From Candidatus Bathyarchaeota archaeon (GTDB taxonomy: Archaea > Thermoproteota > Bathyarchaeia > TCS64), in NCBI GenBank assembly GCA_030739585.1, contig JASLYX010000004.1, positions 1 to 64,000 of the forward strand: a stretch of DNA of 64,000 nucleotides. Reading direction: 5' to 3'. The notes beneath the pieces are model-generated. The model ran no database searches, was not told the origin of the DNA, and saw nothing but the letters and a program-made list of their open reading frames with translations. Shown piece after piece: positions 42,917-51,174 of this stretch (its first letter is position 1; every line of letters begins with the position of its first letter). A program made the translations under genes and the position numbers.

Positions 42917-43875
42917 AAGTCACGGTCAAGACGCCTTCAAGGCTACATTTCTGCATGATCGATTTGAGAGGTGACCTCGGAAGAATTCACGGTAGCGTCG
43001 GAGTTACTATTGATAACCCTAACATCATCCTCAAAGCGAAGGCTGCTTCCAGTGTCGAGGTAAAAGGATCTAGAGCAGACAGGATAAAGTCTTTTGCGGA
43101 GACTATCCTTGCCAGGTCAGGGATCAGTGGCGGTGTATCGATTGAGTTACTCTCGGATATTATGGAGCATTCTGGTTTTGGATCAGGGACTCAGCTAGCC
43201 CTCGCAGTCGGAACTGCCATTTCGGAACTATACGGTCTTCACTCGACAGTTGAAGAGATAGCGTTGAAGCTGGATCGTTCAAGGAGATCAGGAATTGGGA
43301 CATTTGCGTTTAAACACGGGGGATTTAACGTAGACGCCGGTCACAAGGTTGGTGATACGAGGAGTATCCCCCCCCTTTTTTTCCGTGCAGATTTTCCAGA
43401 TAACTGGCGATTTGTCATTGGGGTGCCATCGATTCCAACCAAGAAAAGCGGTTCTTCCGAGAAAAACGCATTCAATAAACTCAACCCACCCCCAACAACG
43501 CTCACAGCAGAGATTTCAAGAATAATTCTCATGCAGATGATCCCCGCGATTATCGAGGAGGACATTGTCTCATTCGGGAAGGCGATAACGAGCGTTGACT
43601 TTAAGTTTGGTCAATTCTGGGCCGAGATCCAAGGAGGATGTTTTACACACCCGATAATTGAGAGGGGCATCGCATTTCTTGCTGATAGAGGATCCCTCGG
43701 GCAAGGGCAGAGCTCATGGGGTCCAGCTTTTTACGGCTTATCCGAAAGTGAAGGACAGGCACAAAAAATTTGCATAGGTCTAGAAAAGTTTCTCAACCAG
43801 GATAAGAGAAAAGGTAGAGCTTTCATCGCTCGACCAAATAATCATGGGGCCAGTGTCTCCAGAACGAGTATCTAA
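42898..43875 (+). CDS. mptG: Beta-ribofuranosylaminobenzene 5'-phosphate synthase
   Basis: The 325-residue GHMP-fold enzyme joins 4-hydroxybenzoate or 4-aminobenzoate to PRPP in methanopterin synthesis. It begins VKTPSRLHFCMIDLRGDLGRIHGSVGV and shows the glycine-rich MEHSGFGSGTQLALAVGTAI. RRSGIGTFAFKHGGFNVDAGH and GQGQSSWGPAFYGL follow, all typical of RFAP synthase. Starting at GTG 42898 it overlaps DUF447, so they are co-translated. It implies that this organism makes H4MPT. Confidence 0.92.
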   Translation: MEGKGIEVTVKTPSRLHFCMIDLRGDLGRIHGSVGVTIDNPNIILKAKAASSVEVKGSRADRIKSFAETILARSGISGGVSIELLSDIMEHSGFGSGTQLALAVGTAISELYGLHSTVEEIALKLDRSRRSGIGTFAFKHGGFNVDAGHKVGDTRSIPPLFFRADFPDNWRFVIGVPSIPTKKSGSSEKNAFNKLNPPPTTLTAEISRIILMQMIPAIIEEDIVSFGKAITSVDFKFGQFWAEIQGGCFTHPIIERGIAFLADRGSLGQGQSSWGPAFYGLSESEGQAQKICIGLEKFLNQDKRKGRAFIARPNNHGASVSRTSI

Positions 43876-43902
43876 AATAATTGTTGGAGTCGACTTGAAA
43901 CC

Positions 43903-45471
43903 GTGAAGATTCTCGTGGTCACAGGGAGACTCGCTTTCGATACTGTGTCACGGAACGTCGCTGATTCGGGGTTTGATGTTGATGTCTTCTCTCTCCCGGT
44001 ATCGGTCGCAGCATTTATTACCCCGCAGTTCGCTACCCGGAACTTGGCCAGGGAGAGCGTGAAAGATTACGATCTCATTCTCCTCCCCGGAACAGTCAGA
44101 GGGGATGTTACCTTGGTGGAGAAAGCAACGGGTATTCCCACTTTCAAGGGTCCATCCAACATGAATGATATATCCCTCCTCCTTGGGCTTCTCGATAGAA
44201 TAGAACTTTCAAAAACAGTGTCAGCGACAGAGCGCCTAGTTGATGCACAGAGCGAGAGAGCGATCACTGAGATCAGGAGAGATGAGGAGAATTGGCGCTC
44301 TCTTCTGAAAGAACATGGGGGCCTTCTCATCGGTAGTAACGGGCACCAGGTGCCAATAGGTGCCTCATTTCCAATGCGGATAATTGCTGAGATCGTCAAC
44401 GCTCCAACTCTAGAACTCGAAAAAGTCACCGAAAGGGCCAGATACTACCAGCGTGAGGGAGCCGACATCGTGGATATTGGAATGATCGCTGGGCAATCAA
44501 GCCCAGAGTCCGCCCAGACCATTGTGGAGGAAGTCAAATCCGTCATCGACCTCCCAGTCAGCATCGATACGTTGGATCCACTCGAGATAGAGGCAGCTGT
44601 GGACGCCGGCGCCGATCTAGTGCTCAGCGTCGACGCAGGTACCCTAGAGGAGGTTGCACCCTATGTCTTAAACGTCCCTGTGGTGGTGCTCCCCTCTAAC
44701 ATGAGAAATGGATTCATCCCCCGAGGTGCAAACGAGAGGGTGGCATTATTAATTGCAAACATCAAGAGGGCAACTGAGTTAGGAATTGAGAAAATTATTG
44801 CAGACCCAGTGCTCGAGCCAGTTATCAAACCGGGCTTACTCGAGTCTCTGATGGCATACAAGCTCTTTAGGGACCTGGATAAGAGCACTCCCGTTCTGTA
44901 CGGTCTTGGAAATGTAACCGAGTTAATTGACGTCGACTCCACTGGGGTAAACGGAATTCTGGCTGCCTTGGCAGCGGAGGTCGGAGCCCAACTCCTCTTC
45001 ATCCCGGAGCATAGTACTAAGGCCAAGGGGAGTGTAAGGGAAACCTCCCGATCCGCGAAGATGATGTACCTAGCCAAACGGAGAGGGACTCCACCCAAGG
45101 ACCTCGGAATAGACGCGCTAGTTCTCAAGGAGAAGAAATGGAGAGAGCCAGAGTATCAAGAGAGATTATCTAGGGGAGCCAAGGTGATCCAAGCAATGCC
45201 TGAGGAAGACGGAGCTATAGACCGGCTCGGATGGTATAGGATTCTCGTGGACAGAACAAACGACAACATTGTTGCTATCCATTTCGACGGATGCGGGAGC
45301 CCGGACGTGGCTGTGAGGGGGAGGAACGCCCGGGAGGTCTACCAAACAATCATTAGGGAAAAACTAGTGGGGGACCTTAACCACGCAGCATACCTCGGAA
45401 AAGAGCTGCACAAAGCTGAGTTGGCGGTCATCCTCGGAAGATCGTATGTGCAGGACGATCCCTTATTTTAA
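43903..45471 (+). CDS. Dihydropteroate synthase-like archaeal protein
   Basis: The 522-residue protein belongs to the archaeal dihydropteroate synthase-related family (TIGR00284 type). The N-terminal domain (to about residue 150) is specific to the family. The TIM-barrel part shows GADIVDIGMIAGQSSPE, LPVSIDTLDPLEIEAAVDAGADLVLSVDAG and KIIADPVLEPVIKPG. Because RFAP synthase is just upstream, it probably belongs to pterin-coenzyme (H4MPT) synthesis; its exact step is not established. GTG start. A 7-bp hairpin overlaps its stop. Confidence 0.88.
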   Translation: MKILVVTGRLAFDTVSRNVADSGFDVDVFSLPVSVAAFITPQFATRNLARESVKDYDLILLPGTVRGDVTLVEKATGIPTFKGPSNMNDISLLLGLLDRIELSKTVSATERLVDAQSERAITEIRRDEENWRSLLKEHGGLLIGSNGHQVPIGASFPMRIIAEIVNAPTLELEKVTERARYYQREGADIVDIGMIAGQSSPESAQTIVEEVKSVIDLPVSIDTLDPLEIEAAVDAGADLVLSVDAGTLEEVAPYVLNVPVVVLPSNMRNGFIPRGANERVALLIANIKRATELGIEKIIADPVLEPVIKPGLLESLMAYKLFRDLDKSTPVLYGLGNVTELIDVDSTGVNGILAALAAEVGAQLLFIPEHSTKAKGSVRETSRSAKMMYLAKRRGTPPKDLGIDALVLKEKKWREPEYQERLSRGAKVIQAMPEEDGAIDRLGWYRILVDRTNDNIVAIHFDGCGSPDVAVRGRNAREVYQTIIREKLVGDLNHAAYLGKELHKAELAVILGRSYVQDDPLF

Positions 45472-45486
45472 CTCCTGCAAGGAGTT
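45470..45486 (+). terminator. Hairpin overlapping the stop of the DHPS-like gene
   Basis: AACTCCT and AGGAGTT form a perfect 7-bp stem with loop GCA, starting within the TAA stop. It is followed by CTAAAAAG. A possible terminator or mRNA-end structure. Confidence 0.35.
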
Positions 45487-45527
45487 CTAAAAAGATATTA
45501 ATTACTGTATATGCTCCACGCTATAAC

Positions 45528-46103
45528 ATGAAATCTCTCGGAGCTAAGGTCCTCGCGATACCCACCCCGGTATGGGTGGTAGGAACTTTCGATAGAGAAG
45601 GAAAGCCAAACGTTATGACAGCGGCCTGGGGAGGTGTCTGTTGCTCTCGCCCTCCCTGTGTAAATATTTCCCTCAGGAAGGCTACCTATAGTTACGGGAA
45701 CATCGTGGAGCGGCAGGCTTTCACGATAAATATCCCGAGGGAGGAGGACGTAGAGAAGGTGGACTTCATTGGGACGGCTTCAGGTAGGGATGTTGACAAA
45801 TTCGCTGTTACAAAATTGACCTCCGTGAGAAGCGTGTTAGTCGACGCGCCATACATAGCCGAGTTCCCCCTTGTCCTCGAGTGCAAGGTCATCCATTCGC
45901 TAGAGATTGGTCTGCACACTCAGTTTATAGGTGAGATAATTGACGTCAAGGCGGAGGATGCCGCTGTAACGGATCGGAACGTGCCTGATATCGAGGCCAT
46001 CAACCCTTTTGTATATAGCCCAGGTAACAGGACTTATCATGCAATTGGGAAATCCTTGAGTTTAGCATATACAAGTAGAGGAAAATATGCAGGCATTGAG
46101 TGA
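45528..46103 (+). CDS. Flavin reductase-like FMN-binding protein
   Basis: This 191-residue split-barrel flavoprotein shows VWVVGTFDREGKPNVMTAAWGGVCCSRPP, SLRKATYSYGNI and FTINIPREEDVE, the signatures of the flavin reductase-like domain. It may bind FMN or an iron centre and reduce flavins or act as an electron carrier. TATA-like GTATATG lies near 45507. Confidence 0.88.
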   Translation: MKSLGAKVLAIPTPVWVVGTFDREGKPNVMTAAWGGVCCSRPPCVNISLRKATYSYGNIVERQAFTINIPREEDVEKVDFIGTASGRDVDKFAVTKLTSVRSVLVDAPYIAEFPLVLECKVIHSLEIGLHTQFIGEIIDVKAEDAAVTDRNVPDIEAINPFVYSPGNRTYHAIGKSLSLAYTSRGKYAGIE

Positions 46104-46330
46104 AACTCTCGTATAAAATAGACCCTTTTCGTATATTTTACGCACGAGTGAGCCTCGATTGATCGGAGATCTGAGAGACAGAACCACGATTCCCACATGG
46201 TCGCGCGCGAAGCGTTTCAATCCCCTAGCCTGCTACATAGGATAGACCTTTCAACAAACCTTTTCCACTTGTCTTCCCTATTCAAGGTGGAATCCCTCTA
46301 AAAACCAAAAAAAATGGATGGTCGAACATT

Positions 46331-47569
46331 GTGAAAGTACTAATCGTTGGGAACGGGGCTAGGGAGCACGCAATCGCGAAAGCCCTCGTAGAGAGCGGTG
46401 TGGAACTCTACTCAGCCATGGCACGCAGAAACCCTGGCATAGCTGGGCTCTCCAAGAAGTCGGTAATAATGGACATCAACAACATAGGGCTCTACGCGCA
46501 GTTCACGGATGTTGACTTAGCGTTCATAGGGCCGGAAGCCCCACTCGCTGCGGGAGTGACAGACGTCCTGAACGAGAGGGAGATCCCAGTTGTTGGTCCA
46601 ACTAGGGCAGCGGCAAGGCTTGAATGGAGCAAAGCCTTCACACGGGAGTTCCTAGAGAAGTCAGGGATCGCCGGGAATCCTATGTACGCAGTGTGCAGAA
46701 ATAAGTCCCAGGTAAAGGATTTCCTTTCTAGTTATCCTGATATCGCGGTGAAGCCCGATGGGCTAACCGGGGGGAAGGGGGTCAAGATTACCGGAGAGCA
46801 TCTCCATGGGGCCTTGGAAGTCGTGGACTACGCCATGGAAAGGATACGGGAGGACGGGCTCATCGTACTTGAGGAGAAGCTCTCCGGGAATGAGTTCACC
46901 CTCCAGGCCTTCACTGACGGGAGTAATGTCGAGGTCATGCCCCTCGTCAGGGACTACAAAAGGGCCTATAACGGAGACACTGGCCCCAACACGGGCAGCA
47001 TGGGAAGCTACAGCTGCCCCGACCACGACCTTCCCATGATCAGCGACGAGAGCGTCAAAAAAGGCACCAGGATCATGGAGGAGACGGTCAAAAAGCTCAC
47101 GGGGACTGGTATAGCCTTCAAGGGGACCCTCTACGGAGGCTTCATGGAGACCGACCGGGGCGTCTACCTCATCGAGTACAACTGCAGGTTCGGGGACCCA
47201 GAGGCCATGAACGTCCTCTCCCTCCTCGAGGATCCCCTCCTTGATATTGGCTGGGAGATAATTGATGGAAAACTCCGTAAACCATCCTTTGAGCGGAAGG
47301 CTACCGTATGCGTCTACATGGTCCCTGAAGGCTACCCTACTGAACCGAAGCTGGGACGCGATTTGTCTATCACTGCCCTCAGTGACTCTGAGACCTATTA
47401 CGCTTCTGTTCATGAGGAAACCGGAGCGGTAAGGACAACAGGGAGCCGCGCTATTGCTCTCCTAGCGAAAGGCGATACAGTAGAGGAGGCAAGGGAAAAA
47501 GTGTATCGGGATATACCCGGGATTAGAGGAGACCTCTTCTACAGGACCGATATCGGGAAACTGATCTAG
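46331..47569 (+). CDS. purD: Phosphoribosylamine-glycine ligase
   Basis: The 412-residue ATP-grasp enzyme of purine synthesis shows VLIVGNGAREHAIAKAL, AFIGPEAPLAAGVTD, VKPDGLTGGKGVKI, the metal site IEYNCRFGDPEAMNVL and the C-terminal KGDTVEEAREKVY. The start is GTG. The nearest ATG-type alternatives do not preserve the nucleotide-binding N-terminus. It is followed 68 nt later by scpB. Confidence 0.95.
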   Translation: MKVLIVGNGAREHAIAKALVESGVELYSAMARRNPGIAGLSKKSVIMDINNIGLYAQFTDVDLAFIGPEAPLAAGVTDVLNEREIPVVGPTRAAARLEWSKAFTREFLEKSGIAGNPMYAVCRNKSQVKDFLSSYPDIAVKPDGLTGGKGVKITGEHLHGALEVVDYAMERIREDGLIVLEEKLSGNEFTLQAFTDGSNVEVMPLVRDYKRAYNGDTGPNTGSMGSYSCPDHDLPMISDESVKKGTRIMEETVKKLTGTGIAFKGTLYGGFMETDRGVYLIEYNCRFGDPEAMNVLSLLEDPLLDIGWEIIDGKLRKPSFERKATVCVYMVPEGYPTEPKLGRDLSITALSDSETYYASVHEETGAVRTTGSRAIALLAKGDTVEEAREKVYRDIPGIRGDLFYRTDIGKLI

Positions 47570-47637
47570 GCAGGAAGCGGGCGTATAGGTTATTAATCGA
47601 AGCCACGTTAAATATTTAGTTTTAAAGGGGATGTCTG

Positions 47638-48177
47638 GTGAAGGAGATGAATGAGAAGGTGGCCGAACTCGAGGCGATCCTGTATGCCTCCAGTCGTCCC
47701 GTCTCATTGACCTCCCTAGTAGCTTACTTAAGGCTCGGTTCAGAGATGGAGGCTATCTCTTTGATTCGGGAGCTCTCGGAGGCCTATGAGAAAGATGGGA
47801 GCCCCCTCGAAGTTGCCAAGGTAACGGGGGAGAGGGTTGTCCTCCAGCTCAAGCCCAACTTCAACAAACAGGCCCGCCGTTTTTCTATAAAGCCTATACT
47901 CACTGCGGGTCCGTTGAGAACCCTTAGCTACGTGGCGTACAACCAGCCCGTGGAGCAGAGGGAGGTCGCGACTGCCAGGGGGAGCCATGCATACAAGCAT
48001 CTTCGGGCCTTAGAGGATATGGGGCTCATTTCCAGGAAGAAGAACGGAAGAAGCGCCATCATTAAAACGACCCCATCTTTTGCAGACTACCTAGGCCTCA
48101 GCCCGAACCGCACCTCTATGAGGCGCCAGCTCCGGAGTATCTTCAGGCGCCTTGAGGTCCTAGAGATCGAGCGCTAG
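47638..48177 (+). CDS. scpB: Segregation and condensation protein B
   Basis: The 179-residue protein has two winged-helix domains. It matches the ScpB pattern AELEAILYASSRPVSLTSLVAYL, then RTLSYVAYNQPVEQREVATARGSHAYKHLRAL and a basic tail. It is the kite partner of SMC with ScpA; neither smc nor scpA is in the window. GTG start. TCGCTT/AAGCGA after the stop may end the transcript. Confidence 0.88.
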   Translation: MKEMNEKVAELEAILYASSRPVSLTSLVAYLRLGSEMEAISLIRELSEAYEKDGSPLEVAKVTGERVVLQLKPNFNKQARRFSIKPILTAGPLRTLSYVAYNQPVEQREVATARGSHAYKHLRALEDMGLISRKKNGRSAIIKTTPSFADYLGLSPNRTSMRRQLRSIFRRLEVLEIER

Positions 48178-48259
48178 ACTAATCGCTTACAAGCGAAAGT
48201 TTCCATCTAGGCCAAGATTTCAAATATGTTTGAGGTATGAAGATACTTAGTGAGTTAGC

Positions 48260-49303
48260 ATGATTAAAGTAGCTCTTCAAATTGGGCAGGATTTGACTGA
48301 CGAACGCCTAAAATTGGCGAAGCAGTTTGGGGTCGACGAGATAGTCGGTCAACCCCCCCTCGACCTCTACGAGGGATTCATGTATGGAAGTTCCACTCCA
48401 AAAGTAAGTCAGGTAATCAGGCCGGAGGTTTGGTCTTTTGATAATCTGCTAAAGATGAGGACGCGTATTGAGGATGCTGGTCTCAAGATCTCCATCATCG
48501 ACTCGGCAACCCCAATAGATCTGGTTAAGCTGGGGCTTCCGGGCAGGGACAAGCAAATTGAGAACTTTTGTACATCCATCAGAAACATGGGGGCAGCGGG
48601 GTTCCGCAGGATCACCTACAACTTCACCCCCATAGGGACTACAAGGACTTCGATGACGACACGTACTAGGGGAAACGCCAGAGTCACCAGCTTCGATATG
48701 GACCTCATGAAGAACGCTCCCCTCACAGAACATGGTGTCATCAGCCAGGAGAAGATGTTTGACAACTGGAAGTATTTCGTGGAGCGGGTTATCCCCGTTT
48801 GTGAGGAGGCAGATGTAAGGATGGCCGTCCACCCAGACGACCCCCCCGTTCCCATACTTAAGGGAATAGGGAGACCATTCACTAGTTTCGAGGGGTTCAA
48901 ACGCATCACCGAGGTGGTAGATAGTGAGTACAATGGCATTTCTTTCTGTATGGGCTGCTGGGCCGAGATGGGAGAGGACGTGCCTGCTATGATTCGATAC
49001 TTTGGGAAGAGGAAGAAGATCAACTTTGTCCACTTTAGGGACATCAAGGGGGTCGCCACGAAATTCTCCGAAGTTTTCCACGACGACGGCCAATCAGATC
49101 TGATTGCAAACATCCAAGCCTTAAAAGACGTCGGGTACGACGGCCCCATGAGACCAGACCACCAGGCTCGATCTGCGGGATACGCAACCCTTCCCCCCAA
49201 CTCAGGGTACCGGTTAATGGGGAAATTCTATGCCATCGGCTACATGAAGGGGATAATTGAGGCTGTCTACGGAAAGCAGCCTGGGACATCTTTAATGATG
49301 TGA
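48260..49303 (+). CDS. uxuA: Mannonate dehydratase
   Basis: The 347-residue TIM-barrel dehydratase turns D-mannonate into 2-keto-3-deoxygluconate in uronate breakdown. Signatures are RMAVHPDDPPVPILKGIGR, the Cys in FCMGCWAEMGEDVP, FVHFRDIKGVATKFSEVFHDDGQ and GPMRPDHQ, which supply the metal ligands of UxuA. It starts the sugar-acid island. Transcription is toward the convergent RraA-like gene 30 nt away. A KDG kinase or aldolase is not adjacent; the DapA-family gene 5 kb away could serve as aldolase. Confidence 0.9.
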   Translation: MIKVALQIGQDLTDERLKLAKQFGVDEIVGQPPLDLYEGFMYGSSTPKVSQVIRPEVWSFDNLLKMRTRIEDAGLKISIIDSATPIDLVKLGLPGRDKQIENFCTSIRNMGAAGFRRITYNFTPIGTTRTSMTTRTRGNARVTSFDMDLMKNAPLTEHGVISQEKMFDNWKYFVERVIPVCEEADVRMAVHPDDPPVPILKGIGRPFTSFEGFKRITEVVDSEYNGISFCMGCWAEMGEDVPAMIRYFGKRKKINFVHFRDIKGVATKFSEVFHDDGQSDLIANIQALKDVGYDGPMRPDHQARSAGYATLPPNSGYRLMGKFYAIGYMKGIIEAVYGKQPGTSLMM

Positions 49304-49333
49304 GCAGAAACCTCCGCACTCCACTATTTTTTA

Positions 49334-50089
49334 TTAGACCTGGGCTTCCCGGGTCATCTTATACTTCTCTAGGAGGCCATGCCTCTTTAGAGTCTCCTCG
49401 TCCATAGGCTGGCCGTGGGTATATTCACCGTTCTCGATGAGCCTCCTCTGGAGCTCCTCGATCTCCTCAAGGGCCGCACCGATCTCTCCTACCTTATCGG
49501 CATACTCGACGGGAATTACCTGGACGCCCCCTTCGTCCCCTATGATTATATCCCCGGGCCTTACGATGACCCCATCACACTCCACTAGAACGTTGACGTT
49601 TTGAGGGAGAACCCCGCTGGGCCGGCCTTTGTGGATGTGCCATCCAGCCGTGGTGAGGGTAGCTTGCCCCGTCATGTAAATAGGGATAGTAATGTCTGTC
49701 CTCAGTACAGGGACATCCCTCTCTCCTCCGTCAACTAGGACCCCCGAGGCACCATGGGCCTCGAAACCGTAGTTCATTCCCTCACCGGCCACCCCAGAGT
49801 CACCGTGGCCGCAGGCCGCGAGGATGAGGACGTCCCCCTCGCTGAGGGATTCCATCATCTCTACCATCATTTTCTTGTGGTTTGCTATAAGAAACTCGTG
49901 CTCTGCTGTTGGGTTCAGGGGATCGACCTCAAGATATCTCACGGTAACCGCGGGTCCGCAGATGGTACGTGAAATATCAATAGGCCTCATGTTCATCATA
50001 CGATAAGAGTCCCTAAGCATCCGGTTTCCCATTACACGACCCAAGGTGCCCCAGGCCGTTGTGGCAGAGATCTTTTTCAATTTCTCCAT
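49334..50089 (-). CDS. RraA-family aldolase/decarboxylase-like protein
   Basis: The protein of about 251 residues has the RraA/HMG-aldolase pattern GMNYGFEAHGASGVLVDGGERDVPVL with the conserved Arg and Asp, and GDIIIGDEGGVQVIP near the end. Relatives cleave 4-hydroxy-4-methyl-2-oxoglutarate-type acids or decarboxylate oxaloacetate. The frame opens at TTG 50143, but a TATA-like TTATATTTTG overlaps that start, so ATG 50089, which fits the family N-terminus, is preferred. Last gene of the minus-strand island. Confidence 0.82.
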   Translation of the reverse strand: MEKLKKISATTAWGTLGRVMGNRMLRDSYRMMNMRPIDISRTICGPAVTVRYLEVDPLNPTAEHEFLIANHKKMMVEMMESLSEGDVLILAACGHGDSGVAGEGMNYGFEAHGASGVLVDGGERDVPVLRTDITIPIYMTGQATLTTAGWHIHKGRPSGVLPQNVNVLVECDGVIVRPGDIIIGDEGGVQVIPVEYADKVGEIGAALEEIEELQRRLIENGEYTHGQPMDEETLKRHGLLEKYKMTREAQV

Positions 50090-50220
50090 CGTCTCTTGAG
50101 AAACTTTTTTGATTTTTGTCTCCTCACCCAAAATATAACACAAACCAATCTACTCTGTTCAAAGTTTAAAATGCTTGTACAGAGGGTTTCTCGAGAGAGT
50201 ACCTCATGATCGGATGAATC

Positions 50221-51174
50221 TCACCGAGGAGTAGGCGCCTCGGGGCGGATCAACTGCTCTTCTCTAAGCTCCCCCCACAAATCCGCGGGGATGGGATGAT
50301 CTATCATCCGGAAATTATCCTCCTGATGCTCGGGAGATTTCGTGCCTGGGATGACAGATGCCACAGCAGGATGGGCTAAGACAAACTGGAGGGCAGCAGC
50401 CCTTAGGGGGACACCGTATTTCTCGCAGATCCCCTTCAGCCTAAGCGTTCTATCAACTATCTCTGAAGGGGCAGCCCTGTACTCGTACCTCCCCTCTCCA
50501 GGGTTCGCGAGGACCCCACTGTTGTAGGGGCCCCCGATGATGACGCTAATGTCGTTTTTTTTACAGTAGGGAAGGAACTCAGTGATGGCCCCCTGCTCTA
50601 GCAGGGTATACCTGTTTGCCAGAAGGAAGCAATCGAATTCCCCCTCCTGAGCGAACTTTAGTTCCATCTCCCACTGGTTCATTCCCGCTCCGATAGCCTT
50701 CACAACCCCGTCATCTCGGAGCTCTGCGAGCGCGGGATAGGCATTTTCTATTGCTGGACCGTAATGACTATCCGGGCCATGGATGAAAAGAATGTTTACA
50801 AAGTCTACACCCATACGCTCCAGGCTCCCCTCTAAGGATTCGCGGACACCATCTCGAGTATAGTCATATATCAATTCAACCGAGGAGCCTCCGCCGAACC
50901 GTTTCCTGTTGCATAATGTCCTGCCTATCTTGGTAGAGATGACGATGTGACTCCTGTCAAACTCTGGGAGTACTCTACCCAGCCTCTCCTCGCTGGAGCC
51001 CAGGCCGTAAAGCGGTGCCGTATCGATGTAGTTTATCCCTTGCGCCATTGCAGTCCGGAATGTCTCGGCGGCTTGCTCGACCGTCCTAGATCGGGCGAGC
51101 CCTGAGCATCCCAGCCCAAGTCGGGTAACATGAATGTCAGTCTTCCCAATCCGGGCCTTATCCAGGAAGTTCAT
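50221..51174 (-). CDS. Aldo/keto reductase, fucose/aldose dehydrogenase type (copy 1)
   Basis: This NAD(P)-dependent aldo/keto reductase of 317 residues has catalytic Asp/Tyr in NYIDTAPLYGLGSSE and catalytic Lys in VISTKIGR. The catalytic His lies in NILFIHGPD and the cofactor region in SVIPGTKSPEHQEDNFR. The RIGKTDIHVTRLGLGCSGL start resembles L-fucose/D-threo-aldose 1-dehydrogenases. It overlaps the end of the upstream phosphodiesterase frame by 17 nt and has GAGGA just before ATG, so it is in the same operon. A related copy lies upstream. Confidence 0.9.
   Translation of the reverse strand: MNFLDKARIGKTDIHVTRLGLGCSGLARSRTVEQAAETFRTAMAQGINYIDTAPLYGLGSSEERLGRVLPEFDRSHIVISTKIGRTLCNRKRFGGGSSVELIYDYTRDGVRESLEGSLERMGVDFVNILFIHGPDSHYGPAIENAYPALAELRDDGVVKAIGAGMNQWEMELKFAQEGEFDCFLLANRYTLLEQGAITEFLPYCKKNDISVIIGGPYNSGVLANPGEGRYEYRAAPSEIVDRTLRLKGICEKYGVPLRAAALQFVLAHPAVASVIPGTKSPEHQEDNFRMIDHPIPADLWGELREEQLIRPEAPTPR

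Noticed and set aside
46196-46240. TCGCGCGCGA palindrome and GTTTCAATCCCCT, which resembles a CRISPR repeat end
   Set aside because: The CRISPR-like string occurs once, with no repeat-spacer series or cas genes, and the CG palindrome is in neither promoter nor hairpin context.
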